NCBI GenBank assembly: GCA_947586855.1
Contig: CANPXV010000001.1
Coordinates: 1-64,000, forward strand
DNA: 64,000 bases
Reading direction: 5' to 3'
DNA from: an uncultured Clostridia bacterium
GTDB taxonomy: Bacteria; Bacillota; Clostridia; Christensenellales; CAG-314
Each line of letters begins with the position of its first letter. Position 1 is the first letter of the stretch. The position numbers were made by a program, and so were the translations under genes. The notes below the pieces were generated by a model. That model was given only the letters and a program-made list of their open reading frames with translations. It was not told where the DNA came from and did no database searches. Shown here in pieces: positions 1 through 8,382 of the stretch.

Positions 1-275
1 AAAAAAAGATATAAAAAAATATCTTCAAAAAAACTGCAAATAGAAACCTGCAAACAATGTTATCGAAAAAATATGTTAAAAATGTTCTGCAAAGAGGTGT
101 TTTGTGCTGTCGGGGTGCCGGGCGCCGAGCCAATTTTGGCGGGATGTGTCTCAAAAAAACGGGCTTTGTAAAAAAGGATTGCAATGGTAACGCAAATATG
201 CTATAATATTTTAGTTATGACATTTGCACGTCCGCACAACAACATAGGGCGCTGCCGTAGCAGGGGGTATCTGTG
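1..275. other. Leader region without an established gene
   Basis: No supported protein gene lies here. The first 25 bases can form an AT-only hairpin (AAGATAT / ATATCTT), possibly the end of a gene outside the window. A good promoter sits at 179-207. A 19-codon reading frame (217-276) starts with ATG 9 bases after the -10 box and ends in a TGA that overlaps the next start codon. It may be a short coupling peptide, but I would not call it a gene. Confidence 0.5.
179..207 (+). promoter_or_regulatory. Sigma-A-type promoter of the flippase-like gene
   Basis: The -35 box TTGCAA (179-184) and -10 box TATAAT (202-207) are separated by 17 bases. Transcription would start near 214 and leave about 60 bases before the start codon at 276. 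Confidence 0.75.
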
Positions 276-1502
276 ATGTCCCTGCTGCTTATCGAACGCT
301 TGCCCAATATTTTTTGGCTGCTGTTTGCGCTGATTTTGTTGGAAATTGCATATCTGGTGTACATTGTGGCAGACAACGCCCGTCGCAACCGTGCGGCAAA
401 GAGGGGCGAAGTTCTTGCGCCGAGAAGGCAATCGAGAATGTACAGCAATATGTTTTTTTTGGCGTGCATCATGCTCAGCATCTACCTGATGTACAGCTTT
501 GCCACCGAAAACAGCCCCAACAGTCAAAAGACCTTTGCAGAGGTGTTTGGCGGGATGAACGTCAAATATATGCTGTTGTCGGTGATTGTGCTGCTATCCA
601 TGGTGCTGCTGGACAGCTTGAAGTACGTTGTGATAATGAGCGCCACCCGCACCAAGGGCAACTTCGGCACGGCGCTATCGGTAAGTTTGATCGGCAAGTA
701 CTACGACAACATCACGCCGTTCAGCAGCGGCGGACAGCCCATGCAGATCATCCAGCTGCACAACAAGGGCATAAGCGGCGGCCAAAGCTCGGCGATAATT
801 TTTATCAAATTTGCCTTCAACATGACGATGTGGCTGACGATATGCTTTTTGCTGATGCTCATCAACCGAGATGTGCTGTACCTGCATGTGGCGGACGAAT
901 CGCAGCGCAACATACTGACCGTGGGCGGCTGGATAGGCTTCGGCGTCAACTGCGCACTGCCGCTGATGATACTTAGCTGTGCGATTTTTCCCAAGATGAC
1001 CTGGGCAATAACACGCTGGGTGCTGCAAATCGGCTACAAGTTGCACATAGTAAAGGATATCGACGGGCGCATGGCACGGGGCAAACGTGCGGTAAACGAC
1101 TTTGTTGCGGCGTTTGTGTCCATGCTGAAACGGCCTCTGCACTCTGTTGTGCTGACGCTGCTGTGCATTGCCGAGCCGTTTCTTTCCATGACGCTGCCCT
1201 ACTTTGTGGTGGTGGCGCTGGGCGGGCCATCGGTGGTGCCCGGCACCGAGCTGCTGTTTGAGATCATGACGCTGAACGTATATGCGCAGATGAGCGCCAT
1301 GATTGTGCCCACACCCGGCAACAGCGGGGCGGTGGAAAGCGCATTTATGTTTGCCCTGACATCGCTATCCAGCGGCGCACTGTTCTGGACGGTGTTCAGC
1401 TGGCGGTTTTTGAGCTATTACAGCTACATCATTGTGGGTGTGTGCATGACGGTGTTCCACCTGATACGCACCAACAAGACGGTATTCCGCCGCAACGCAT
1501 AG
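276..1502 (+). CDS. Flippase-like integral membrane protein (YbhN/UPF0104, LPG synthase TM-domain family)
   Basis: A 408-residue polytopic membrane protein of the lysylphosphatidylglycerol-synthase transmembrane family, without the catalytic aminoacyl-transferase domain. Two family motifs are clear: TPFSSGGQPMQIIQL near residue 150 and PTPGNSGAVE near residue 345. About eight hydrophobic segments are visible. Members are thought to flip or export lipid-linked molecules and often sit beside glycosyltransferases, but none is adjacent here, so the substrate is unknown. GTG at 273 and ATG at 276 are both possible. ATG is preferred because GGGGG (263-267) lies 8 bases upstream and a short upstream frame ends TGATG at this point, suggesting coupling. 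The gene ends at a strong bidirectional terminator shared with the convergent patB operon. Confidence 0.8.
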   Translation: MSLLLIERLPNIFWLLFALILLEIAYLVYIVADNARRNRAAKRGEVLAPRRQSRMYSNMFFLACIMLSIYLMYSFATENSPNSQKTFAEVFGGMNVKYMLLSVIVLLSMVLLDSLKYVVIMSATRTKGNFGTALSVSLIGKYYDNITPFSSGGQPMQIIQLHNKGISGGQSSAIIFIKFAFNMTMWLTICFLLMLINRDVLYLHVADESQRNILTVGGWIGFGVNCALPLMILSCAIFPKMTWAITRWVLQIGYKLHIVKDIDGRMARGKRAVNDFVAAFVSMLKRPLHSVVLTLLCIAEPFLSMTLPYFVVVALGGPSVVPGTELLFEIMTLNVYAQMSAMIVPTPGNSGAVESAFMFALTSLSSGALFWTVFSWRFLSYYSYIIVGVCMTVFHLIRTNKTVFRRNA

Positions 1503-1532
1503 TCGCAGCGCACATCTTATTTGATAACAAAA

Positions 1533-1562
1533 GCGCCTCTCGCAATGAGAGGCGCATTTTTT
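1533..1562. terminator. Bidirectional rho-independent terminator
   Basis: A perfect 9-bp stem (GCGCCTCTC / GAGAGGCGC) with a 5-base loop is followed by ATTTTTT on the plus strand. On the minus strand the stem is followed by TTTTGTT. It lies between the convergent flippase-like gene and patB and closes both units. Confidence 0.9.
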
Positions 1563-1572
1563 GCACTATTTT

Positions 1573-2745
1573 CTAACCCTGATTTTCACCGATAAAGGCT
1601 TGCACACCACGTTTGAGGCGGTCGAGGCCGTCGTCGAGGGTGGCGGAGGGGCAGGCGACGTTTATGCGCACAAAGCTTTTGCCGTTGCCTCGGTACTTGG
1701 CGCCATTGCTGAGATACAGCCCCGTGGCACTGCGAATGTAGTCGCACAGCTTGTCCGAGTCGTCTGTGACGGCCGAGCAATCCACCCACAGCAGATAGGT
1801 GGCCTGCTGTTTGACTGCGTGCAGCATGGGCAACTCCGCCGCCAAAAACTGCTGCACACGGCGACGATTGGCGGATATGTGCTTGCGCAATGCGTCCAGC
1901 CAGCGTGCGCCCTTGGTCAGGGCCGCAATTGTGGCCGTGCAGGCAAAGCTGTTGGGCTCGGCAACCTCGTCATAGTTGAGGTGGCGCACCACTTTGCTGC
2001 GCAGCTCGGCATTGGGCACCACCACCGCAGCCGACTGCAATCCCGCCAGATTGAAAGCCTTGCTGGCGGAAATGGCCGTGACGGAAATATCCGCACATGT
2101 GGCGGAAGCGGCGGCAAAGGGCGTGTAGTGCTTGCGAGGCTCCACAAGGTCGCAGTGGATCTCGTCGGAGATGACCGTTACCTGATGGAGGGCGCACAGC
2201 TTGCCCACCATGGCCAGCTCTCGCTTGCTCCAAATGCGCCCCACGGGGTTGGCGGGGTTGCACAGTATCAGCAGCGACACGTCCGGCTGCGAAAGGCACC
2301 TGTCCAAATCGGCCATATCTATGCTGTATGTGGTGCCGTCGTAGCGCAGAGGGCACTCTATCACGTGGCGGCCGGTGTTTTCGATGGAGTGATAAAAGAT
2401 ATCGTAGACGGGGGACAAAACGCACACGCCGTCCCATGGGCCGGTGAGGCTCTTGACGCAGGACGTGATGGCGGGCACCACTCCCGTGACAAAGCACAGC
2501 CAATCTCGTTTGAAGGTGACGCCGTGACGCTTGCTCCACCAATCGATATAGGCGTTGTACCACTCGTCGGGCACCTCTTCATAGCCGAAAACGCCCGTTT
2601 TTGCCCGTGCGGAAAGCGCCTTGGTGACGCATGGCGCCGTGGCAAAATCCATATCCGCCACCCACATGGGCAGCTCGGTGGGCAGCACGTTCCATTTGAG
2701 GCTATTGGTGTTGCGCCGGTTTATCTGTCGGTTGAAGTCCGTCAT
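1573..2745 (-). CDS. patB: PLP-dependent C-S lyase / aminotransferase of the MalY-PatB family
   Basis: A 390-residue fold-type I PLP enzyme. The N-terminus with LPMWVADMDF is characteristic of MalY/PatB cystathionine beta-lyases. NPANPVGRIW (about residue 165), SDEIHCDL (about 195) and the PLP-lysine context SASKAFNLAGLQ (about 228) are all present. These enzymes cleave cystathionine or cysteine conjugates to a thiol, pyruvate and ammonia, giving homocysteine for methionine synthesis. The start overlaps the DUF3737 stop by four bases (ATGA) and AAGGAA lies upstream. It appears to be the last gene of the operon beginning at the SAM riboswitch before metK, which fits a sulfur-amino-acid role. 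Substrate preference within the family cannot be read from the sequence. Confidence 0.85.
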   Translation of the reverse strand: MTDFNRQINRRNTNSLKWNVLPTELPMWVADMDFATAPCVTKALSARAKTGVFGYEEVPDEWYNAYIDWWSKRHGVTFKRDWLCFVTGVVPAITSCVKSLTGPWDGVCVLSPVYDIFYHSIENTGRHVIECPLRYDGTTYSIDMADLDRCLSQPDVSLLILCNPANPVGRIWSKRELAMVGKLCALHQVTVISDEIHCDLVEPRKHYTPFAAASATCADISVTAISASKAFNLAGLQSAAVVVPNAELRSKVVRHLNYDEVAEPNSFACTATIAALTKGARWLDALRKHISANRRRVQQFLAAELPMLHAVKQQATYLLWVDCSAVTDDSDKLCDYIRSATGLYLSNGAKYRGNGKSFVRINVACPSATLDDGLDRLKRGVQAFIGENQG

Positions 2746-3587
2746 TGCTTGTTCCTTTGTTTTATTTCGGTGGCGGAGGGGTCCACAAAGCGTTCGTCCA
2801 GCGTAAGCGAGCCGATACTATCCGCCTCGATGACGCCGCCCGACGGGTTGACAATGCTGTCCACGCCGCCCTCGATATCCGCATGCACCGTGCTGTACTC
2901 GAACGCCCTTGTGGTGTTGAGCAGGCGGCAGTTGACCAGCGTCAGATTGTCTACATAGCACAGGCCTTGAAGGCTCTCTAACGTGCAGTTGATCAGCGTG
3001 ACGTTGTGGGCGTTCCAACAGAGGTACTCGCCGGAGATGAAACTGTCGGTCACGGTGACGTTGCGGCAGTTCCAGAAGCTATCCTTGCTTAGCAACCGAG
3101 AGTGGCGTATGGTGACGTCCTCGGCGCTGTCGAAGCAGTAGTCGCCCGTCAAAGTGAGGTTGTTGCACGCAATGCGTTTGCAGCCCATGCCAAAGTAGGT
3201 GCCCTGCGCCGTGACGTTATCCAGCGTGACGTCGATACAATTCCACAATGTTTCGGCGGCGTTGGGCAGAGAGACGTTGCTCAGAGCGACATTGCTTGCC
3301 CACCGAAATGTCTTGGGCGCCTCGATGACGCAATCGTCAAATGTGATGTTGTGCGTGTACCAAACGCCTGCCCGAGCCGTGTCGAAAAGGGTGCAGTTGC
3401 GGACGGCAACGTTGCGGCAGTACCACAGGGGATACTTCCACTTGAACAAACAACCGTCTATTGCAAGGTCGCTGCTCTCTTTGAGGGGAGACTCGCCGTC
3501 GGCAAAGGTGCACTGCTCAAAATGTGCGTCGTGCGTGGCAAACATGGCCCTTTCGCCCGTATAAAACTGTCTGTGATATTCTTTCAT
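2742..3587 (-). CDS. DUF3737 family right-handed beta-helix protein
   Basis: A cytosolic-looking protein of 281 residues made almost entirely of short beta-helix-like repeats of the type 'NVTVRNCTL / NVALSNVSL / NLTLVNCRL', with regularly spaced Asn, Cys and Leu/Val. The composition and length match the DUF3737 family, whose biochemical role is not established. No signal peptide or membrane segment is seen. An alternative TTG start lies 12 bases upstream (3599), but ATG at 3587 is preferred. Neither start has a clear ribosome site, so translation may be coupled to prfB 33 bases upstream. Its stop overlaps the patB start by four bases, so the two are co-translated and probably functionally linked. 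Confidence 0.75.
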   Translation of the reverse strand: MKEYHRQFYTGERAMFATHDAHFEQCTFADGESPLKESSDLAIDGCLFKWKYPLWYCRNVAVRNCTLFDTARAGVWYTHNITFDDCVIEAPKTFRWASNVALSNVSLPNAAETLWNCIDVTLDNVTAQGTYFGMGCKRIACNNLTLTGDYCFDSAEDVTIRHSRLLSKDSFWNCRNVTVTDSFISGEYLCWNAHNVTLINCTLESLQGLCYVDNLTLVNCRLLNTTRAFEYSTVHADIEGGVDSIVNPSGGVIEADSIGSLTLDERFVDPSATEIKQRNKQ

Positions 3588-3620
3588 AGGTAAATACAAC
3601 TTATTTGGTTTGACGCCATA

Positions 3621-4715
3621 TCAAAGCGCCTTGGTGAGATAGTCCTCGATAAAGGGCTGAATGTTGCCGTCCATGACGTCGTTGACGTTGGGATTTTCGA
3701 AATTGGTGCGGTGGTCCTTGACCAGCGTGTAGGGGCAAAACACGTAGGAACGTATCTGGCTGCCCCACTCTATCTTTTTGATCTCGCCCTTGATGGCGGC
3801 GGCCTCTTCCATCTGCTCTCGCTCTTTAAGCTCGGCCAGCTTACCTTTCAGCATGGCCATGGCCTGTTCTCGGTTTTGTATCTGACTGCGCTCGTTTTGG
3901 CAGGCCACCACTATGCCCGTGGGCAGGTGGGTGATGCGAATGGCGCTTTCCGTCTTGTTGACGTGTTGGCCGCCCGCACCGCTGCTGCGGTAGGTGTCGA
4001 TTTTCAGGTCCTTGTCGTCGATGACGATCTCGTTATCCGACGCCAACTCGGGCATCACTTCCAGCGAGGCAAAGCTTGTGTGGCGGCGCTTGTTGGCGTC
4101 AAATGGGGATATGCGCACCAGACGGTGGACGCCCTTTTCCGCTTTGAGATAGCCGTAGGCGTTGTCGCCCTCCACCTTGAAGGTTACGGATTTGATACCC
4201 GCCTCTTCGCCGTCGAGATAGTCCAGCACGGTCAGGCGATAGCCACGACGCTCGCAATAGCGGGTGTACATGCGATAAAGCATCTGCACCCAATCCTGCG
4301 CCTCGGTGCCGCCCGCCCCTGCGTGCAGGGTGAGTATCGCATTGTTGGCGTCAAACTTGCCCGAAAGCAGCGTTTCGACGTGCATTTCGTACACGTCGGT
4401 ATCCAACTGTTGCAGCTCGGCAGCGGTTTCTTCCAGCATGGCATCGTCGCCGTCGCACAGCTCCACCAGATCGCTCACATCTGTCAGCCGCTTGCGCAGC
4501 TTGGTGTAGGCGGCAAGTTTGTGCTCGATGTTTTTGGCACGCTGGCTGACCTGTTGGGCGTTTTTGACGTCCTCCCAAAAGTCGGCACGGTGCTGCTGCT
4601 CGTTGAGGGAGTCCAGCTCCTGCTGCAATTTGGGCAGGTTGAGGCTTTCGCCTATGCCGTCCATCTTGGCGTTGAGTTGCTTGATGTTTTGTTTCAGTTC
4701 GTCTATCTGTATCAT
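3621..4715 (-). CDS. prfB: Peptide chain release factor 2
   Basis: RF2 (364 residues) recognises UGA and UAA stop codons and triggers peptide release on the ribosome. The stop-codon-reading SPF tripeptide (SPFDANKRRHTSF) and the catalytic GGQ loop (SSGAGGQHVNKTES, about residue 245) are both present, and the N-terminal helical PCRF region is complete. Unlike many bacteria, the reading frame is continuous from the start through the usual frameshift region (around codon 25), so the autoregulatory programmed frameshift is absent. The start codon is 2 bases after the secA stop and has no clear Shine-Dalgarno sequence, implying coupling to secA. The secA-prfB pairing is conserved in Firmicutes. 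Confidence 0.97.
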   Translation of the reverse strand: MIQIDELKQNIKQLNAKMDGIGESLNLPKLQQELDSLNEQQHRADFWEDVKNAQQVSQRAKNIEHKLAAYTKLRKRLTDVSDLVELCDGDDAMLEETAAELQQLDTDVYEMHVETLLSGKFDANNAILTLHAGAGGTEAQDWVQMLYRMYTRYCERRGYRLTVLDYLDGEEAGIKSVTFKVEGDNAYGYLKAEKGVHRLVRISPFDANKRRHTSFASLEVMPELASDNEIVIDDKDLKIDTYRSSGAGGQHVNKTESAIRITHLPTGIVVACQNERSQIQNREQAMAMLKGKLAELKEREQMEEAAAIKGEIKKIEWGSQIRSYVFCPYTLVKDHRTNFENPNVNDVMDGNIQPFIEDYLTKAL

Positions 4716-4717
4716 GA

Positions 4718-7630
4718 TTATCTGGGTTTTTTGTCGGAAATTTTTTGCAGTTCTCTATCCGACTTGCGTTGTTGGCGTTTGAGAGCGTAAATTTCCTGCT
4801 TGGTCAGCGGCCTGTCCGTATCCTCTGCGGGCGGTGTATCCTGCACCGGGACGGGATTGCCGTTTTTGTTTTTGGGGTCTAAGGGCTTTTTGGCTGAGGT
4901 ATCTTTGTTGACGGCACGCAGCCTGTACAGTTGCAGGTTGCGCAGCGTTTGCACCTTTATCTGCTCGTTGAGCGTCTCAAACATATCAAAGGCTTCGCTC
5001 TTGTAGACGGCGAGGGGGTCGTGTTGACCAATCGCTTGCAGCCCCACACCCTTGCGCAGATCGTCCAATGCGTCGATGTGATCTATCCACAGCCTGTCCA
5101 AAGTGCGCAGCAGCACGTCTTTTTCCAGCTGCAAAAAGCTCTGCTCGGCCTCTGCGTCCAATTGTTGGGCCTCGGTGCGCCTGTCGTTGAAGAAATCGGT
5201 GAGCCGTTGCGCCAGCAAATCGCAAACGTGGCGGGCGCTGACAAGGTCCTCGGGCTTGACAAGCTGCTCGTCCGTCATATCTTCGCCCTCTGTTGCGGCA
5301 GACGGATCGGACAGCCGCTTGAAGGGCACAAAGAAGCCCCTCAGCACTTTGTTTACCTTGTCCAGGTCCCAATCGGACACGTTTTCGTTGCTGTCGCACG
5401 CCTCGGCGAGGGCATAGCGGGCGTAGTCGGGCACCATGGCCAATATGTCGGAGTGAATGTCGTCGTTGTCCATTATGCGGTCACGCTCGGTGTAGATGAT
5501 TTTGCGCTGGCGGTTGTTTACGTCGTCGTATTGCAGCACGTTTTTGCGGGCGGAGAAGTGCATGCCCTCCACACGCTTTTGGGCGCCCTCCACCAGACGG
5601 TTGATGGTGCGGGATTCGATGGGGGTGTCCTCGTCCCAACGCATAAATTTCATCACATTGGCCAGCGTTTCGCCGCCGAAAATCCTGATCATGTCGTCCT
5701 CGGTGGAGGAGAAGAACACGCTTTCGCCGGGGTCGCCCTGACGGCCTGCACGGCCTCGCAGCTGATCGTCGATACGGCGTGCCTCGTGACGCTCGGTGCC
5801 TATCACAAACAATCCGCCTGCGTCCAGCACCTTTTGGCGGTTGCGCTTGAACTCCTCGGCCAGCCTGTCGTAGATTTCCGTGTAGATACGGCGGCACTCC
5901 TCGGCAAAGGCGTCGCCCGTGCTGTCGGATAGCGCCAGCCGCAGCGCCTCTTTGGCCTTTTGGTCCACCTGCGCCTTGTCTTTGAGAGTCTGGCGGTAGC
6001 GCTGTTTGACGATTTTGAGAAACTCCTGCTTGGCAAGGGGCACGGGGTCGCCGCCGCCCAGCAAAATGTCCGTTCCTCTGCCTGCCATGTTGGTGGCGAT
6101 GGTGACGCTGCCCGGCATGCCCGCCTTGGCAATGGCAAGCGCTTCCTTTTCCTCATCCGACTTGGCGTTGAGCAGTGTCACCACCTCTTTGTCGGTGATG
6201 CCGCAATCTTTCAATCTGCGAGATAGCGCAATGCTCTTTTCGACGCTGGTGGTGCCCACAAGCACGGGCTGTCCCTTGCTGTGGCACAGCTTGATTTGTT
6301 CCAGAATGGCCCGCATTTTGGCCTCGGACGTGCGATAGAGCCTGTCCGGGTGGTCGATACGAATGACGGGCTTGTTGGTGGGGATCACCACCACATCCAC
6401 ATTGTAGATGGTGTTGAACTCTCGCTCCTCCGTCTTGGCGGTACCCGTCATGCCGCTCATCTTGTGATACATACGGAAGTAGTTTTGCAGCGTGATGGTG
6501 GCTACGGTCTTGTCCTCCGACTGAATGGTGACGTTTTCCTTGGCCTCGATAGCCTGGTGCAAGCCGTTGGAAAACCGCCTGCCCTCCATCTTGCGGCCGG
6601 TAAAGTTGTCCACGATGACAACACGGCCCTTTTCGATGATGTAGTCTACGCCCCTGTGCATAAGCGCGTGCGCACGCAGCGCATTGTTGATAAAGTGGCT
6701 GATTTCGGTGTTTTCGGGGGCGGAAAGGTTGTCCACGGTGTAGAACAGCTCGGCCTTTTTGATACCTCGGTCGGTAAGGCGCACGCTGTTGTTCTTTTCG
6801 TCCACAACGTAGTCACCGTTGGGCTGCTCGCCGTTGGTTTTGAGGCGGGCAAAGCGGTCGCCCTCTCCCTCCACGTTGCCTTCGACATCCACATTGGTGG
6901 ATTTTTGCAGGCGAATGACCAGCTCATTGGCACGCTTGTACTCGCCGCTGGGACGGTCGCCCCGTCCGCTGATGATGAGGGGTGTGCGGGCCTCGTCTAT
7001 CAAAATGCTGTCCACCTCGTCCACTATGACAAAGCGCAGCCCCCTCTGCACACGCCTGCTGCGCTGCGTAACCATGTTGTCCCGCAGGTAGTCGAAGCCG
7101 AACTCGCTGTTGGTGCCGTAGGTGATATCGCATTGATAGGCCGCACGTTTGTCCTCCGGCGACTGTTGGCTGAGCGTGACGCCCACCGTCAGCCCCAAAA
7201 AGGCAAACACCTGCCCCATCCACTCCATATCACGCTTGGCAAGATATTCGTTGACGGTGACGATGTGCACGCCCTCGCCCGTCAATGCGTTGAGGTAGGC
7301 GGGCAGCGTTTCGGTGAGGGTTTTGCCCTCGCCTGTGGCCATCTGGCAGATACGTCCCTGGTGCAGCGCAATGCCGCCCATCACCTGCACATCGTAGTGG
7401 CGCTGGCCCAGCGTGCGCTTGGCGGCCTCTCGGCAGACGGCATAGGCGTCGGGCAGCAGCTCGTCCGTCGTTTGGCCACCTGCCAACCTGTCCTTGAACA
7501 GCTGCGTCTGTGCGGCAAGCTCGTCGTCCGACATGGCGGCGTACTTCGGCTCCAATGCGTTGACGAGTTTGAGAATTTTTTGAAGTTTTTTAAGCGATTT
7601 GGCATTGGCTCTGCCGTAATTTTCCTTCAT
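4718..7630 (-). CDS. secA: Preprotein translocase motor ATPase SecA
   Basis: SecA (970 residues) is the ATPase that drives preproteins through SecYEG. Visible features are the Walker A motif ATGEGKT (about residue 105), the DEVD box in VIVDEVDSILIDEARTPLI (about 210), the GTDILLGGGD motif and the arginine-finger region RGRAGRQGDPG. Two low-conservation stretches make it longer than the usual 800-900 residues: an acidic insert about residues 245-285 and a charged C-terminal tail. The C-terminal zinc-binding SEC-C motif is missing; the protein ends in a basic DKKPR. AGAGG lies before the ATG, and the start overlaps the comF stop by four bases. Confidence 0.97.
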   Translation of the reverse strand: MKENYGRANAKSLKKLQKILKLVNALEPKYAAMSDDELAAQTQLFKDRLAGGQTTDELLPDAYAVCREAAKRTLGQRHYDVQVMGGIALHQGRICQMATGEGKTLTETLPAYLNALTGEGVHIVTVNEYLAKRDMEWMGQVFAFLGLTVGVTLSQQSPEDKRAAYQCDITYGTNSEFGFDYLRDNMVTQRSRRVQRGLRFVIVDEVDSILIDEARTPLIISGRGDRPSGEYKRANELVIRLQKSTNVDVEGNVEGEGDRFARLKTNGEQPNGDYVVDEKNNSVRLTDRGIKKAELFYTVDNLSAPENTEISHFINNALRAHALMHRGVDYIIEKGRVVIVDNFTGRKMEGRRFSNGLHQAIEAKENVTIQSEDKTVATITLQNYFRMYHKMSGMTGTAKTEEREFNTIYNVDVVVIPTNKPVIRIDHPDRLYRTSEAKMRAILEQIKLCHSKGQPVLVGTTSVEKSIALSRRLKDCGITDKEVVTLLNAKSDEEKEALAIAKAGMPGSVTIATNMAGRGTDILLGGGDPVPLAKQEFLKIVKQRYRQTLKDKAQVDQKAKEALRLALSDSTGDAFAEECRRIYTEIYDRLAEEFKRNRQKVLDAGGLFVIGTERHEARRIDDQLRGRAGRQGDPGESVFFSSTEDDMIRIFGGETLANVMKFMRWDEDTPIESRTINRLVEGAQKRVEGMHFSARKNVLQYDDVNNRQRKIIYTERDRIMDNDDIHSDILAMVPDYARYALAEACDSNENVSDWDLDKVNKVLRGFFVPFKRLSDPSAATEGEDMTDEQLVKPEDLVSARHVCDLLAQRLTDFFNDRRTEAQQLDAEAEQSFLQLEKDVLLRTLDRLWIDHIDALDDLRKGVGLQAIGQHDPLAVYKSEAFDMFETLNEQIKVQTLRNLQLYRLRAVNKDTSAKKPLDPKNKNGNPVPVQDTPPAEDTDRPLTKQEIYALKRQQRKSDRELQKISDKKPR

Positions 7631-8382
7631 ACGCTTTCCTCTTGTTCAAAAATGAAGTTTTCCTTGCGGGACGCCACCGTCAGCGCCACCACCTGCGTTG
7701 CGCCGTGATTTTTGAGTACTTTTGCGCACTCGTTGACGGTTGCGCCTGTGGTTTTGACGTCGTCAATCAGCAAGACGCTTTTGTTTTTGACGTCGGCCTT
7801 TGGGTGCAGCCGATAGCTGCCCACAAGGTTGGTCTTTCTCTCCGTGCGGGACAGCCTCTCCTGCGGGACGGTATCCCTGATCTTGACAATAGTTTCCTGC
7901 AATTTGTCCCGAATGTCAAGTATATCACAAAATTGTTCGGCAAGCAACTGCGCCTGATTGTAGCGGCGTTTTTTGAGCGAGCCCTTGGACATAGGCGCAA
8001 ACGTCACCACATCGAACACAAGGTGCCGCCGCTGCGCCTCGAACACAAGGTAGCGGGCCAGCACGTCGGCATAGGCGCCCAGATTGTTGAATTTCATTGC
8101 CACGATAGCCTCTCGGATGACGCCGTCGTAGCAAAAGGGCGAAAAAGCCCTGTCAAAATAGATTTTGTCAAAGGCACAATTGCCGCAGTAGTCCTCGTCG
8201 CCGTCCAACGCCACGCCGCAGCGCTTGCATATCTTGCCGTTGTTGAAGGTGACCCGTTTGAGGCAATCGGGACAAAAGCCCAGCTCGTCAAACACGTCCC
8301 TGCCGCAGCCGAGACAGCGGCAATCGACGGGCGCAAACACCTTGGCCAGCCGACGGCGCAGGTCGCTAATCCACCTTATCAT
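7627..8382 (-). CDS. comF: ComF-family phosphoribosyltransferase-like protein
   Basis: A 251-residue ComFC-type protein, known in other bacteria as a DNA-uptake factor associated with helicase ComFA. The N-terminus holds a four-cysteine zinc cluster (CLGCGRDVF...CPDC) followed by CKRCG and CGNC. The C-terminal half contains the PRPP-binding loop VLLIDDVKTTGATVNEC (about residue 195). The longer frame opening at 8541 overlaps recD2 and is rejected: ATG 8382 has GGAGGG upstream and leaves a 17-base overlap with the recD2 end. It lies in a four-gene run with recD2, secA and prfB. Confidence 0.9.
   Translation of the reverse strand: MIRWISDLRRRLAKVFAPVDCRCLGCGRDVFDELGFCPDCLKRVTFNNGKICKRCGVALDGDEDYCGNCAFDKIYFDRAFSPFCYDGVIREAIVAMKFNNLGAYADVLARYLVFEAQRRHLVFDVVTFAPMSKGSLKKRRYNQAQLLAEQFCDILDIRDKLQETIVKIRDTVPQERLSRTERKTNLVGSYRLHPKADVKNKSVLLIDDVKTTGATVNECAKVLKNHGATQVVALTVASRKENFIFEQEESV

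Noticed and set aside
1561..2958. 465-codon frame on the plus strand opposite patB and DUF3737
   Set aside because: It is the reverse-frame shadow of two well supported genes, with no ribosome site and no recognisable protein features.
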